Below, piece by piece: positions 11,626 through 23,018 of a DNA stretch of 64,000 nt. Each line of letters opens with the position of its first letter. Positions within the stretch are counted from its first letter, which is position 1. Below the pieces are notes generated by a model. The model did no database searches and was not told where the DNA came from. It saw nothing but the letters and a program-made list of their open reading frames with translations. This DNA is from Artemisia argyi (taxonomy: Eukaryota; Streptophyta; Magnoliopsida; Asterales; Asteraceae): positions 14,654,872-14,718,871 of the forward strand of contig CM060709.1 of the NCBI GenBank assembly GCA_030686995.1, written 5' to 3'. Made by a program: the position numbers and the translations under genes.

Positions 11626-13479
11626 TTAATAATACCATAGTGGAAACACAAAGTATCGAATTTTATATATCATTGAAAAAGATTTAAACAACACATGTCA
11701 AGAAAAATATGTGACATGCATGGAGTGATTTTAACTTTAGTTCATAAAAGTTATAAATAGAAAAAGGTTATAAAAAAAATATATTAAATTGAAGTGAAGA
11801 AGTAACTAGAAGGTTGACTGATTGATTAAATAGTCAACCACAAGAAAAGAAATCCCAGTTTGCATGTGGGACCCACTTTGATGTGTTTTTAAGAGTTCAA
11901 ACGTGAATTCGTGTCTGCCTGTCACTTGGGATGACAAAAACTATGCTCCTTTTTATATCTTTTTTTAATCTTTTTCAGGTTTCTAGATTCAAATCGCATT
12001 ATTGACGTGGATTTTTCTTAGTTTAAAAGTACTGCTTAATAATCTAACGTTTTCTTAAAATGTCTCATTTTAAAATTGTTCACTATAGTATTAAATATAG
12101 ACAAACGAATACTTGCGCAAAGTGAAAATGTATATCGGTAAATAGTTATGCTAGTGAAATTGTGAGTCTGGTTTAACACTTGATGCAAAACTTACTGATT
12201 CAATTTGTAGTATTTTATAAAAGCTTTCTTGAGTTAAAAACAAAAATTGATAAAAGTTTAAAAATTAAACTATATTTAAAATATTAATTCAGTTGTAGAT
12301 GATGTTATCATTTTTTATCAAAAGTAAAAGCATTACTAAAGCCTTATAGAGTATCCTCTTACTAATCACTGACTCTTGTCAGAATTCTGTGAGTAGAAAA
12401 ATTATTAGGCACATCAAGTAGGTTGAAAAGTATAATAGTTTTATTTTTGTAAGTTATGTAGTTTTTTGTCTGAAAACAATAATTTTATAAAAAATAATTG
12501 GCATTTTTAAATGGCATGACTAATTTTATGTATAATTCACTCAACATATGACAAATAAAGTATGAGGTTTCTCTCTTCTCATAATAAACTTTGATTATTT
12601 CATGTGTTGTGATCTAATTATTAGACATAAAATTAGGCATGTCAATCATTACTCTAATTTTATATTGAGTAAAAGAAACAACCAAGGCAAATGGTGAATT
12701 CACGTGAATCGCTTACTCCAAAAGAATTTTCATCTACTTCAAAGCAATATAAGAAAATTCATTATATTTGTCCCATGATGATTTAATACATAACTTAGAA
12801 TAGCAATATTATAGTAAGCGTAAAAACATAAAAGTGATGCATAAATGTTGACTTATCAAAGTTCAAACACAACGTTTATGTTTATCAAAGACCACATTCT
12901 ATGATTTCACCAAATAATATTCCAATTGATGCAATTTCTTAAGCCCGTTTGGAAAATAAAACTATAATTATTATGGTATAGACGTATAGTAATATCTTGT
13001 TTTATTGTTATAAAGTAGCACGAGACATGTATATTGCTCCAATCTACATGTCATGTTATATACACAATCTGCATGACACATCATGTAATATTACACGAGA
13101 ATCGGATCCGAGCCCGAAGAGCCACTACAATGCCATGTTAGTGATTGATCGTGTGTGAAGGATGATCGTAGCGAATTTTGTGTGAGAGCTTCATATGGTT
13201 TCATATGTCTTACAAAGCTACACACGCAAAAGGTTTTGACATAATAAGTTCATGACCCCAATAAGTTATTTGATTGTCAAATATGAGTTATGTGACAACG
13301 ATAATTAATGTGAGATGCTTAAGAACATATATATTTACGATAGCATACTTAAGAAAAAATGTGGTATCATTAATATATACGGTAGAACAAAAGTTTGCTA
13401 AACGGGCTCACATAAGGAGATCTTACATATATATTACGGTTTTATGCACGTAGATCATATTATCGTATTCGTACAAGAT
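11626..13479. other. AT-rich intergenic DNA
   Basis: No coding frame, RNA gene or clear element boundary was found. The sequence is strongly AT-rich, with scattered short inverted words (for example acatgtcatg, and catgacacatcatg near 13050-13090). Confidence 0.35.
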
Positions 13480-13607
13480 AAGGTTGGAAATGAGCCGAGC
13501 CGAGTTCAAGTCTACTAGAGCTCGAGCTCAGCTCGTTAATATATATAAAACTTGAGCTCGTTTCGAGTCTCATATTTTGAGTTTGAGCTTGGCTTGTGAA
13601 AAATTTT

Positions 13608-13612
13608 ACTAG
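13608..13612. other. Target-site duplication ACTAG, left
   Basis: Five bases directly before LTR A. The same five bases follow LTR A (14724-14728) and also follow the right LTR of the internal-bearing element (27705-27709). The shared duplication ties both structures to one original insertion. Confidence 0.9.
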
Positions 13613-14723
13613 TGTTAATACAAATATCGCCTAAAAACGTTATTTATATTTTACGATCTTCGCTAAGTTTTGTTAACAACAAAATGTAAACTTTAGTTTT
13701 TAAGCAAAACATAATCTTAGTTTTTAAGACTTGCATAAACTACACTTTTGCTACATTTTACATTTTATAAAACACAACACAAGTTCATTTCTTAAATTAG
13801 AAATAGTCACATCACATTTATGACAAGTTTTGTCATCATGTATTTATTGAAAGTAATGTGTTTGACTTGCTTTGATGTTGCTTACAAGTTTTATGTTTGA
13901 CTTGATTTAAGTGATGTGACATTGTTTGGTTGCTAGGAGTTAAGAGACAAGACCTTGTTTGGTTTGAAGAGTTATTGCAAAAACCTACTGCAGACCCGGC
14001 GGTACCCTGGGGGTACACAAATGGGTTCCGCCTGATCCGCCAAGCATGCAGTTTGATGTGCTATAAATACCAAGCCATAACTTGATTTTTGGCTAACCTC
14101 TTGAGATCATATTTTACACACACACTCATCTTTTCTTCTAACATCTTAACATTGTAAATGTGAAGTTTCCTTTTGTAGCAAAGAAGCTCACAAGGTCGTC
14201 AAAAGTTACAAGTTTCCAACACAACGTTGCAAGACTTGTTAGCTTAGTATTGTGTAAACTCTTGTTGTTTACACGTCAATTGTTTGTGTATATTCTGTAG
14301 TGAGTGGTTAGTATTTTAGTCCTCAAAATACAAAGAGTGTTGGGAGTTGTTGTACCCTAGTAAAAGAACTAAACGGGAGTGGTTGTGCCCTTGTAAAAGA
14401 ACTCGACATCTAGCTTTGTGTCGGTAAAAGTATAAGCGACGTGTAAGGTTTTCTCCGCCGGTGAAAGGAGCTTGTTGACTAGTGAAAGAAACTCTCGAGT
14501 TGGATACTCGGGGCGTGGACGTAGGGCAAGGAAAAAGAGTCCTTGTAGCCGAACCACGATAAATACTCGTGTTGTGGTTTGATCGTTTCTTTCATTTACT
14601 TGCATGCTATATATTGTGTTTGTGCATATATCTTTGATCAAACGGAAAGTTTCAAAGCCAACTTAACAAGTATAAAAAGATTTTAATCGGTAAACTATTC
14701 AACCCCCCTTCTAGTTTTTCACA
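13613..14723 (+). mobile_element. Solo copia LTR (LTR A)
   Basis: 1111 bases beginning TGTTAATACAAATATCGCC and ending TTTTTCACA, flanked on both sides by ACTAG (13608-13612, 14724-14728). No primer-binding site or internal region follows; native flank resumes at once. It holds a GC-rich palindromic module (13987-14051), a TATA box TATAAATA (14062-14069), and a hairpin with stem GTGTAAAC/GTTTACAC (14252-14274) in the transcribed part. By eye it is nearly identical to the LTRs at 16373-17189 and 26581-27704. It shares the shorter form of the module with the 16.4 kb copy, while the 26.6 kb copy carries 13 extra bases there. Confidence 0.9.
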
Positions 14724-14728
14724 ACTAG

Positions 14729-15208
14729 CTCGAGCTTGGCTCGGGCTCGAATAATTGATTTAACGTGTTGAAGTAAATAAAGCTCAAATGAAACTTGGCT
14801 CGTTAATGACAGTAGGTTGGAGCTTGTTTATACATAGTTATATGTTTGGACAATATATATACGCATATATATATATTTTAGGGCTCATGTAGGCTCGCGA
14901 GCCTAGTCGATCTTTGTAGATGAAGCTCGGGCTAGAACTCGATTAATAAATGAGCCCATGCTTATGCTCCAACTCTGGCTCTAGCTCATTTAGGTCCGAC
15001 TCGTTCAAGCTTTATACCGATCTGATTCCAACCTTTTCATGAGCGATTCAGATCACTTTTACCCCGTTAAAGGTCGGGCAACAAATATGCCCCTTTGGCT
15101 CTTGTCTCCGAGGTTTCAAAACCTAAAAACATGGCCGTATAACCTATCATAGTAATCCAAAAATTCGTTTGTCCATACTTGAGGCTCCAAAATTTTCATA
15201 CTCTTGCC
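14729..15208. other. Duplicated right flank (first copy), proximal part
   Basis: This is the right half of the hAT-like host repeat (to about 15036) plus adjoining unique-looking sequence. The whole segment recurs at 27710-28187 with only a few substitutions. No gene is present. Confidence 0.8.
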
Positions 15209-15606
15209 CAATGTTTTAAAACCCGGTTTTTTTTACCAACCCGGTTTAGTCACCGGTTCAACCGGTTAAACCGTCGGATCTAACCGGTTCCATATTTATG
15301 TATATATATTTTTTATATTTTATATGTAGTATTGCATGATCTCATGATTTGTCCAATTTTATTTCTACATTCGATTAAACTAATAAAAAGATTAAAGACT
15401 CTACCAATAAACTTTGGTTTTAAGTTCTATAGCAAATATTTGCAACAACAATCAACTTATGATTCTAAGTTATAACGGCCTACATTAAAACTAATATTAG
15501 TTGGTGTTTCTAAGATAGTATATAACTCTAGTTTACGGTTTTATAAAATTTTAACATTAGTACTCATCACTTTAACTTGTCAATTAAAATTAAAAAGGTA
15601 AATTTG

Positions 15607-15649
<43 letters not shown>

Positions 15650-15835
15650 GATTTTTGATGAAAAGTCAAGACCCAGCCGGATTTATCAAACCGGGTCAAC
15701 CCGGGTCAACAAAAAACAGACGGTTCAATCCGGGTCTCAAACAAGCAAAAAACCAGTCACATCCGGCCCGGTCTCCGAGCCGTTTCCCGGTTCAACCGGT
15801 TGAACCGGCCGGGTCAACCCGGTTTTAAAACATTG
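15209..15835. mobile_element. hAT-type MITE (first copy)
   Basis: Inverted ends CAATGTTTTAAAACCCGG and its complement close at 15835, with the perfect 8-base target duplication CTCTTGCC on both sides (15201-15208, 15836-15843). An 8-base duplication is the hAT signature. The sub-terminal regions are rich in CCGGTT/AACCGG repeats. A run of about 38 A at 15607-15644 is shorter (about 15) in the second copy at 28188-28793. No transposase is encoded. Confidence 0.85.
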
Positions 15836-16375
15836 CTCTTGCCTTTTTTTCTCAATCTAACTGTGAGCCTCTTTCTAATTTTCTATACAGACAGTATATA
15901 GCTCTTTCTTATTCTTTATCCTTTTCCATTGAGAATTGGTTTGTATATATTTTTTATTTTTATTTGTGCACATCAAAATTACGTATTAAACAAGTCTACA
16001 TTAATTATGACTCACTTTAACTACTTCACTAAAGTTTGAAAAGCGAAAACCAAATATGGAAATCACCTCTCTTTTCTAATTATCCCCAACCTTAGTAGTA
16101 ACAACATTGTTCAATTCTGCAAGCTAAAAGTATGCTTGGCGTAAGTAGCTATAATTGTTAGCCGGAGATGGAGCTTGTAAGAGCTTGAGTTTATAAAAGC
16201 TAGTGATATAGCTGTAGCTGTTATTTTCAAATATGTTTGATAAGTAGAGCTTATATGTGTAAAATGATATTGAAAGACAAAATATATAGTCTCTTCTACT
16301 CTCATGTTTACCCTGAAGGTAGGGCAATAATTTGTATACATTTTATTTTCCTCATATCTCGTTTTGACAAGATTA
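15836..16375. other. Duplicated right flank (first copy), distal part
   Basis: The sequence matches 28794-29334, including the start of a MITE-like stretch (from about 16128, tatgcttggcgtaag). It stops abruptly at 16371-16375. There the flank word gatta fuses to the LTR-internal word ttaagtgatgtgac, sharing three bases (tta, 16373-16375). This is the duplication junction. Confidence 0.8.
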
Positions 16376-17189
16376 AGTGATGTGACATTGTTTGGTTGCT
16401 AGGAGTTATGAGACAAGACCTCGTTTGGTTTGAAGAGTTATTGCAAAAACCTACTGCAGACCCGGCGGTACCCTGGGGGTACACAAATGGGTTCCGCCTG
16501 ATCCGCCAAGCATGCAGTTTGATGTGCTATAAATACCAAGCCATAACTTGATTTTTGGCTAACCTCTTGAGATCATATTTTACACACACACTCATCTTTT
16601 CTTCTAACATCTTAACATTGTAAATGTGAAGTTTCCTTTTGTAGCAAAGAAGCTCACAAGGTCGTCAAAAGTTACAAGTTTCCAACACAACGTTGCAAGA
16701 CTTGTTAGCTTAGTATTGTGTAAACTCTTGTTGTTTACACGTCAATTGTTTGTGTATATTCTGTAGTGAGTGGTTAGTATTTTAGTCCTCAAAATACAAA
16801 GAGTGTTGGGAGTTGTTGTACCCTAGTAAAAGAACTAAACGGGAGTGGTTGTGCCCTTGTAAAAGAACTCGACATCTAGCTTTGTGTCGGTAAAAGTATA
16901 AGCGACGTGTAAGGTTTTCTCCGCCGGTGAAAGGAGCTTGTTGACTAGTGAAAGAAACTCTCGAGTTGGATACTCGGGGCGTGAACGTAGGGCAAGGAAA
17001 AAGAGTCCTTGTAGCCGAACCACGATAAATACTCGTGTTGTGGTTTGATCGTTTCTTTCATTTACTTGCATGCTATATATTATGTTTGTGCATATATCTT
17101 TGATCAAACGGAAAGTTTCAAAGCCAACTTAACAAGTATAAAAAGATTTTAATCGGTAAACTATTCAACCCCCCTTCTAGTTTTCCACA
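16373..17189 (+). mobile_element. 5'-truncated left LTR of the copia element
   Basis: 817 bases matching LTR A from about 13908 onward; the first ~295 bases of the LTR are missing. The palindromic module (16454-16517) and TATA box (16528-16535) are retained, so the core promoter may survive. It differs from LTR A at only a handful of positions by eye (for example gttatgag for gttaagag, gtgaacg for gtggacg). It ends TTCCACA before the primer-binding site. Confidence 0.88.
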
Positions 17190-17190
17190 A

Positions 17191-17206
17191 TTGGCATCAA
17201 GAGCTA
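17191..17206 (+). other. Primer-binding site
   Basis: TTGGCATCAAGAGCTA follows the left LTR by one base. It resembles the initiator-Met tRNA complement used by most plant copia elements (TGGTATCAGAGC), with one substitution and one inserted base. Confidence 0.65.
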
Positions 17207-17256
17207 CGTTACTCAAGCTTTTAAAATATATTGTGTTTTAAAACTTGAAACGATCC

Positions 17257-19129
17257 ATGGATTTTGAAAATTACAAAGAAGGGCAATCTATGCAAAGACC
17301 ACCACTCTTTGAAGCAAATGGTTTTATATATTGAAAAAACCGTTTTGAAACTTACGTGAAATTTAAAGATATAGATTTGTGGTATATAATTATTGATGGT
17401 GATAACGTAGTTACTAACATCAAAGATGATGATCAAAAGAAATTAATAGGTAAAAATAATGAAGCTAAAATGATGCTTTATAATGCTTTGCCTAAGAAAG
17501 AATATGAAAGTCTTTTTGTGTAAAACCGCCAAAGATATTTGGCAATCTTTAATTGTCACTCATCAAGGAAACTCACAAGTTAAAGATAACAAAATTGATC
17601 TTCTTATTCAACAATATGAACAATTTGTTATTTCCGAAGATGAAATTATTGATAATACCTTTGCTAGGTTTAACACTATTATTACTTCACTTAAAGCACT
17701 TGATGAATCTTTTTGTAGTAAGAACTTTGTCAGGAAATTTCTTAGAGCACTCCATCCGAAGTGGAGAGCAAAAGTGACGGCAATTGAAGAATCTAAAGAT
17801 CTTTCAAGCATGTCACTTGATGAGCTTATTGGAAACCTCAAAGTTCATGAAATGGTAATGGAAAAAGATTCGGAACTAGTTAGAGGCAAGAAAGAAAAAG
17901 TTAAGTCCATTGCCTTGAAAGCTAGAGTCCAATCAAGTGATGATGAAGAATCTACTTCGGATAGTGATGATGAGGAATATGCTATGGCCGTGAGAGACTT
18001 CAAGAAGTTCTTTCGTAGGCGAGTAAAGTTTGTAAGGCAACCTAAAGATGACAAGAAAACCTTCCGGAAAGATCGTGATGATCGAAAAGGAAAAGTTGAA
18101 AGAAAATGTTATAGGTGTGGAGACACAAGTCATCTTGTAGGAGAATGTCCAAAACCACCCAAGAGCAAACCTCAACAAGCTTTTGTGGGTGGTGCTTGGA
18201 GTGACTATGAAGGAGATGATGATGAGCCAAAGAATGATGATATTGCTCTCATGGCTCACAACTCAAATGAGGTACTCTCCTACTCATCTTACTCCTTTAT
18301 AGACGATGATACTTTACAAAATGAATATAACAAACTTTGTGAGTTAAGCTTAAAAATCATAAACAAAAATAAATTTTTGAAAACTAAAAAGGAGTTTTTA
18401 GAAAATGAAGTCTATGAGTTAAAAGAAAAAGCTAAGAGATTAGAAAAGGGTAAAGATATTGACACCTCATGCAAATCATGTGAAGAACTTAAACTTGAAG
18501 TTGAGAGACTTAAAATTACTCAAAATGATCTAATCAAACAAACCACAAAGTTCAAAAAGTTCGATAAGAGCATTTCATGTGCGGATGAAATTATGAAACT
18601 TCAAAAGTCACCTTTTGATAAAACAGGTCTAGGTTTCAGGAAAGTAGAAATCATTAAGGGACAAACGAAACAAGAAAAGAACACACATGAAATAAACAAA
18701 ATTGCTACAGCAGCCTGCGGACCAGACGGAACCCAAATTAGGGTTCCGCCCGTTGGCCCCGAGGGATCCGCCAGGACTGCTGCAGCAGTAACTCCATCCA
18801 CATCAGATCGTTCAAAATTTGTTAAAGTTACATATAAAAATGGAACAAAACCTGCCTTTAGAACTGGAGTAGGACTTAGTAAAAGTGAATTTAGAGCTAA
18901 GACTACTCAACCAAGACCTAAGACTCCAATTCTCAAACGCCCCTTTCCAAAGAGCAACTTCAATGCTCGACCAAACTACCAACACGCTTGGAATCAAAAC
19001 ACTCCTGGACATTACCAAAACTCAAACTACATGCCATGGAACCCTTATGCTCTATTTTCCTATTTGGAACGAATTAATGGTATGCTTAACCAAAATGGAC
19101 CCATGAGAAATTGGGAACCTAATGTTTGA
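17257..19129 (+). pseudogene. Copia gag, broken near its start
   Basis: The likely start ATG at 17257 opens a typical gag leader (MDFENYKEGQSMQRPPLFE). A TGA at 17332-17334 stands where Trp is usual. A frameshift near 17510-17522 moves the rest into another frame, which runs open from 17483 to 19126. That part has the gag capsid region (about 17540-17860), an acidic serine-rich linker, a CCHC zinc knuckle (C-x2-C-x4-H-x4-C, about 18107-18148), a coiled-coil-like Lys/Glu segment (18310-18560), and a basic Pro/Asn-rich tail. Around 18708-18787 the frame runs through a GC-rich palindromic module also found in the LTRs. It ends at TGA 19127-19129, again in a Trp-like context, and pol continues in the same frame. 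Gag normally packages the element RNA. Confidence 0.85.
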
Positions 19130-20536
19130 GTGTTTTTCATAAAATATGTGTGCCTCAAAGTTTGTTTGGATCCGGATGAATGGATTAAAGATAGCGGTTG
19201 TTCAAGGCACATGACGGGTAATAAAAGCCTCTTCTCAACATATCACAAATGTGATGGAGGTAATGTTACGTTTGGTAGTAATGCTAAGAGCAAAATCATC
19301 GGAAAAGGTACAATCTCTCATGACTCCCTTTCTATAGATGATGTTGCTCATGTTGATAACTTAGGATTTAATCTTCTTAGTAATAGTCAACTTTTTCGTA
19401 ATAAGTATAATGTCCTTTTTAGTGAGAACGGTAGTAAAATCCTTAAAGATGGTATAACCATAGCAAAAGGTGTCCTTAAGAACAACGTATACGTCATGAA
19501 GTTGGATTCAACATCTAGAGACAAACTTTGTCTTACCTCATTAGATGAATCTTCAACGTTATGGCATAGACGTTTAGGACATGCTAACACGAGACTAATC
19601 CAAAACCTCTCCTCCAAAGACTTAGTTCGAAACCTACCCAAGTTGAAATATGACCAACACTTTTGTGATGCTTGCAAAGTCGGTAAACAAGTCCATAGTA
19701 GCCATAAGGCTAAAAACATAGTGTCTACATCTAGGTGTCTAGAACTTTTGCATATGGATTTGTTTGGTCTATCCGCTATACAAAGTTATGGAGGTAACTT
19801 CTATACTTTGGCCATAGTAGATGATTACTCACGTTATACTTGGACAAAGTTTTTGAAAAGTAAAAATGAAGCTTTTGATAAATTTGAAATTCTAAATAAG
19901 AAAATTCAAAATCAAGTAGGGTCTAATATTGTGTCTATTAGAACGGATCACGGTCGTGAATTTGATAATGAATTTCAATCTGGAAACTTTTGTGATAAAA
20001 ATGGAATTACTCATAACTTTTCGGCTCCACGTACTCCTCAATCTAATGGTGTAGTAGAACGTAAAAACCGGACATTACAAGAGATGAGTAGAACAATGCT
20101 TAATGAACAAACTATTCCACAAAAGTTTTGGTGTAATGCCGTTGACACATCAACGTACATTCTTAATCGAGTCCTAATTAGACGATTTTTGAATAAAACT
20201 CCTTATGAACTTTATAGAGGTAAAAAGCCTACATTAGGATACTTTAGAGTATTTGGGAGTAAATGCTTCATTCTTAGCACCAAGGATTATCTCACCAAAT
20301 TTGACCCAAAGTCTTATGAAGGTGTATTTCTTGGATATTCACAAAATAGTAAAGCTTACATTGTCTTGAACAAAGAAACCTTAAGAGTCGAGGAATCGTT
20401 AAACGTAACATTTGACGAAAGTCCACCTCCCTCTAAGACATCACCTTTGGTAGATGATGACTTAGTTGAAAGCCAATCAATTGAATGTCAAGAAATCTTA
20501 GGTAATGACAAGGAAGACAAACTATTAAACAAATAA
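19130..20536 (+). pseudogene. Copia pol, protease and integrase part
   Basis: This frame continues gag after the TGA at 19127. It shows an aspartic protease start (DEWIKDSGCSRHMTG, active-site Asp-Ser-Gly), then a GAG-pre-integrase zinc region (LWHRRLGHAN with CDAC downstream). The integrase core follows, with its three acidic residues in HMDLFG, RTDHGREFDNEF and NGVVERKNRT. It ends at TAA 20534-20536, a single stop inside what is normally a continuous polyprotein; reverse transcriptase follows in the same frame. The protein would cut the polyprotein and insert cDNA. Confidence 0.88.
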
Positions 20537-22190
20537 CTTGTCAATGTCAAAGAATCTAAAAGTCATCCATTAGACGGTGTCATAGGCAACATTAACGAAA
20601 GAACACTTAGATCAAAAGTTCAAAATGAAAGCAACTACTTTTGTTTCGTGTCAGCCATTGAACCGAAAAACATTAATGAAGCCATTAAAGATGAATCTTG
20701 GGTAATTGCAATGCAAGAAGAATTAAATCAATTTGTTAGAAATGATGTATGGACATTAGTTCCTCAACCAAAGAGTCAAACAATAATTGGAACGAAATGG
20801 GTCTTTCGTAATAAAATGGATGAAAATGGAATTGTGTCTAGAAACAAAGCTAGGCTAGTAGCACAAGGATATAATCAACAAGAAGGCATTGATTACGATG
20901 AAACTTTTGCTCCGGTAGCTAGGCTCGAGTCAATTAGAATATTACTTGCTTATGCGTGTGCACATAATTTTAAACTCTTTCAAATGGACGTCAAAAGTGC
21001 ATTTCTAAACGGAGTCATTAATGAAGAAGTATATGTGGCTCAACCACCGGGCTTCATCGATTTTGAAAAACCTAATTATATTTACAAACTTAAAAAGGCT
21101 CTTTACGGACTTAAGCAAGCTCCAAAAGCATGGTATGATCGACTTAAAACATTCCTAGTTGACCATAAGTATACCATGGGCTTAGTTGATAATACTCTCT
21201 TCACTAAGAAGAAAGATTCACATATTATCATAGTCCAAATCTATGTTGATGACATTATATTCGGATCAACTTGTCAAGAATTATGTGTGGATTTCTCAAA
21301 AATCATGCATGACGAGTTTGAAATGAGTATGATGGGAGAACTCAACTTTTTCTTAGGACTCCAAATCAAACAACTAGAAGATGGTATCTTCTTTAACCAA
21401 TCTAAATATATTAAGGACATGCTTAAGAAATTTGGACTAGAAGATTCGAAACCTATCAAAACTCCCATGTCCACGGAAACTAAACTCACCAAGGATGAGG
21501 AAAGTGAATCCGTAGATAGCACTAAATATAGAGGTATGATTGGTAGTCTACTTTACCTAACGGCTAGTAGACCCGACATTATGTTTAGTGTTTGTCTATG
21601 TGCTCGTTTTCAAGAAGATCCTAAAACTACCCATCTCGAAGCCGTAAAAAGGATTTTTAGGTATATTAAGGGCACTACACATTTAGGTTTATGGTATCCC
21701 AAAGGAACGGGAATAGACACCATAGTGTATGCCGACTCGGATCATGCCAGTGACTATGTCGATAGAAAAAGCACAAGTGGTATTTGTACTTTTTGTTGGA
21801 CATTGTCTCACCTCATGGTTCTCTAAGAAGCAAACGGCTCTTGCTATCTCAACAACGGAAGCCGAGTACGTTTCGGCCGGAAAGGCATGTCAACAAGCTC
21901 TTTGGATGAAGCAAGCTCTTGTCGACTACGGAATTCAACTCAACGACATCACAATTCTTTGTGACAACAAAGGTGCCATTGATCTTAGCAAAAACCCGGT
22001 TCAACATGCTCGTACCAAACATATTGAAATCCGTCATCATTTCCTTCGTGACAACGTCCAAAAAGGAAATATCTCAATTGAGAAAGTTTCTTCCGAAGAT
22101 AACATATCCGACATTCTCACAAAACCTCTTAAACGTGAACCTTTTAATCTTCTTAGGCTAGGCTTAGGACTCATGGAACCTACATTGTAG
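20537..22190 (+). pseudogene. Copia pol, reverse transcriptase and RNase H part
   Basis: Reverse transcriptase motifs run in order: [44 protein letters not shown], the catalytic YVDD (21242-21253), and [13 protein letters not shown]. RNase H follows with [18 protein letters not shown]. Within a T-run near 21789-21793 the frame shifts by one, and RNase H continues in another frame (STTEAEYVSAG, then LCDNKGAIDLSKNP) to a stop at 22188-22190. The frameshift lies inside RNase H, so the copy could not make a full enzyme. The frame before 20640 connects to integrase through the TAA at 20534. Confidence 0.9.
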
Positions 22191-23018
22191 TTCTGGACAT
22201 TAGACAAAAATCAAAACAAATCCAAAACCATTTTTCTCAGCAGGGTCGGCGGAACCCTCAGCCATAACGGACGGAACCCAACTCAGGGTTCCGCCGTATC
22301 CGTCGACCTGCAGAATCAAAACATTTGTTTATATTAAACCAAACACCCATTATCTCATACCACCACTTCCAAAACTGTTACTATTCACCATTCCTCTCAT
22401 CCATACCCACGAAATTTTGGCCTTCCATTCAATCACATTACTAATCCATCATCATTGTAAGTATTCTTAACTTGATTACAATCCTGATCTGAGTCTAGGA
22501 ATTCTATTTCTTGCACAAAAACAAAAACTTGGGGTTATGCATTAACTTAAGAAATTCATGCATGAGATTAGGTAATTAATAAAACTAATCATGTTTCCCA
22601 TAGTTAGGAATTGCATCTTTAATTAGTATAAACATGTTTGCTAAAACACCCCATGTCAAATCCTTCCAAAAATTTCTCACAAGTAGGACAAATATTTTTT
22701 CGTCTCACATTGAGAATACAAAATAAAAACGTTATGTTCAAAACATCACTTGCATAATGTCTCTTGATTGCTAAAGGGAATACATAACTAATATGTATTT
22801 TCGGGTACATTCAAACGAAGCTACATTGAACTAGGAGTGTTTGGGTTATCTTTTGTTTTATAACAAAACTTGCATTGTAAAACGTTTTGATGCATCAAAA
22901 TGAGTCAAGATAACCGCACCTCCACATTGTTTTCATATAGGCACACACTAGAACTTCCACACTATAATAGTGGTTTAAGTAAACTAAAATGTGAAATTTT
23001 GTTGTTCTAGGAATCATC
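22191..23018 (+). other. Untranslated spacer between pol and first extra ORF
   Basis: No coding frame. It contains a GC-rich palindromic module (22238-22313) with ggcggaaccc and gggttccgcc arms ending in CTGCAG. The rest is AT-rich; a splice-acceptor-like tttgttgttctag ends at about 23011, just before the ATG at 23019, which would suit expression from a spliced subgenomic RNA. That is inference. Confidence 0.5.

Larger units (their letters stand above)
13480..15036. mobile_element. CTCGAG-rich hAT-like element split by a copia LTR
   Basis: Outer ends AAGGTTGGAA (13480-13489) and TTCCAACCTT (15026-15035) are inverted. Leaving out the LTR at 13613-14723, the remaining ~440 bases match the intact family member at 54090-54428. 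Shared pieces are the gagccgag, gagctcgagctcagctcg and tttcgagtctcatatttt blocks left of the insertion, and ctcgagcttggctcggg, gagcccatgcttatgctc and ttataccgatctgat right of it. The copia LTR inserted at ACTAG, duplicated at 13608-13612 and 14724-14728. The right half is duplicated again at 27705-28016. Confidence 0.75.

Noticed and set aside
11255..11629. Cys/Leu-rich frames on both strands
   Set aside because: Low-complexity T/G/C sequence next to a SINE-like 3' end; mutually overlapping frames.
14369..14641. 90-residue minus-strand frame repeated at 16835 and 27350
   Set aside because: It lies in the LTR and is repeated only because the LTR is; no protein-like pattern.
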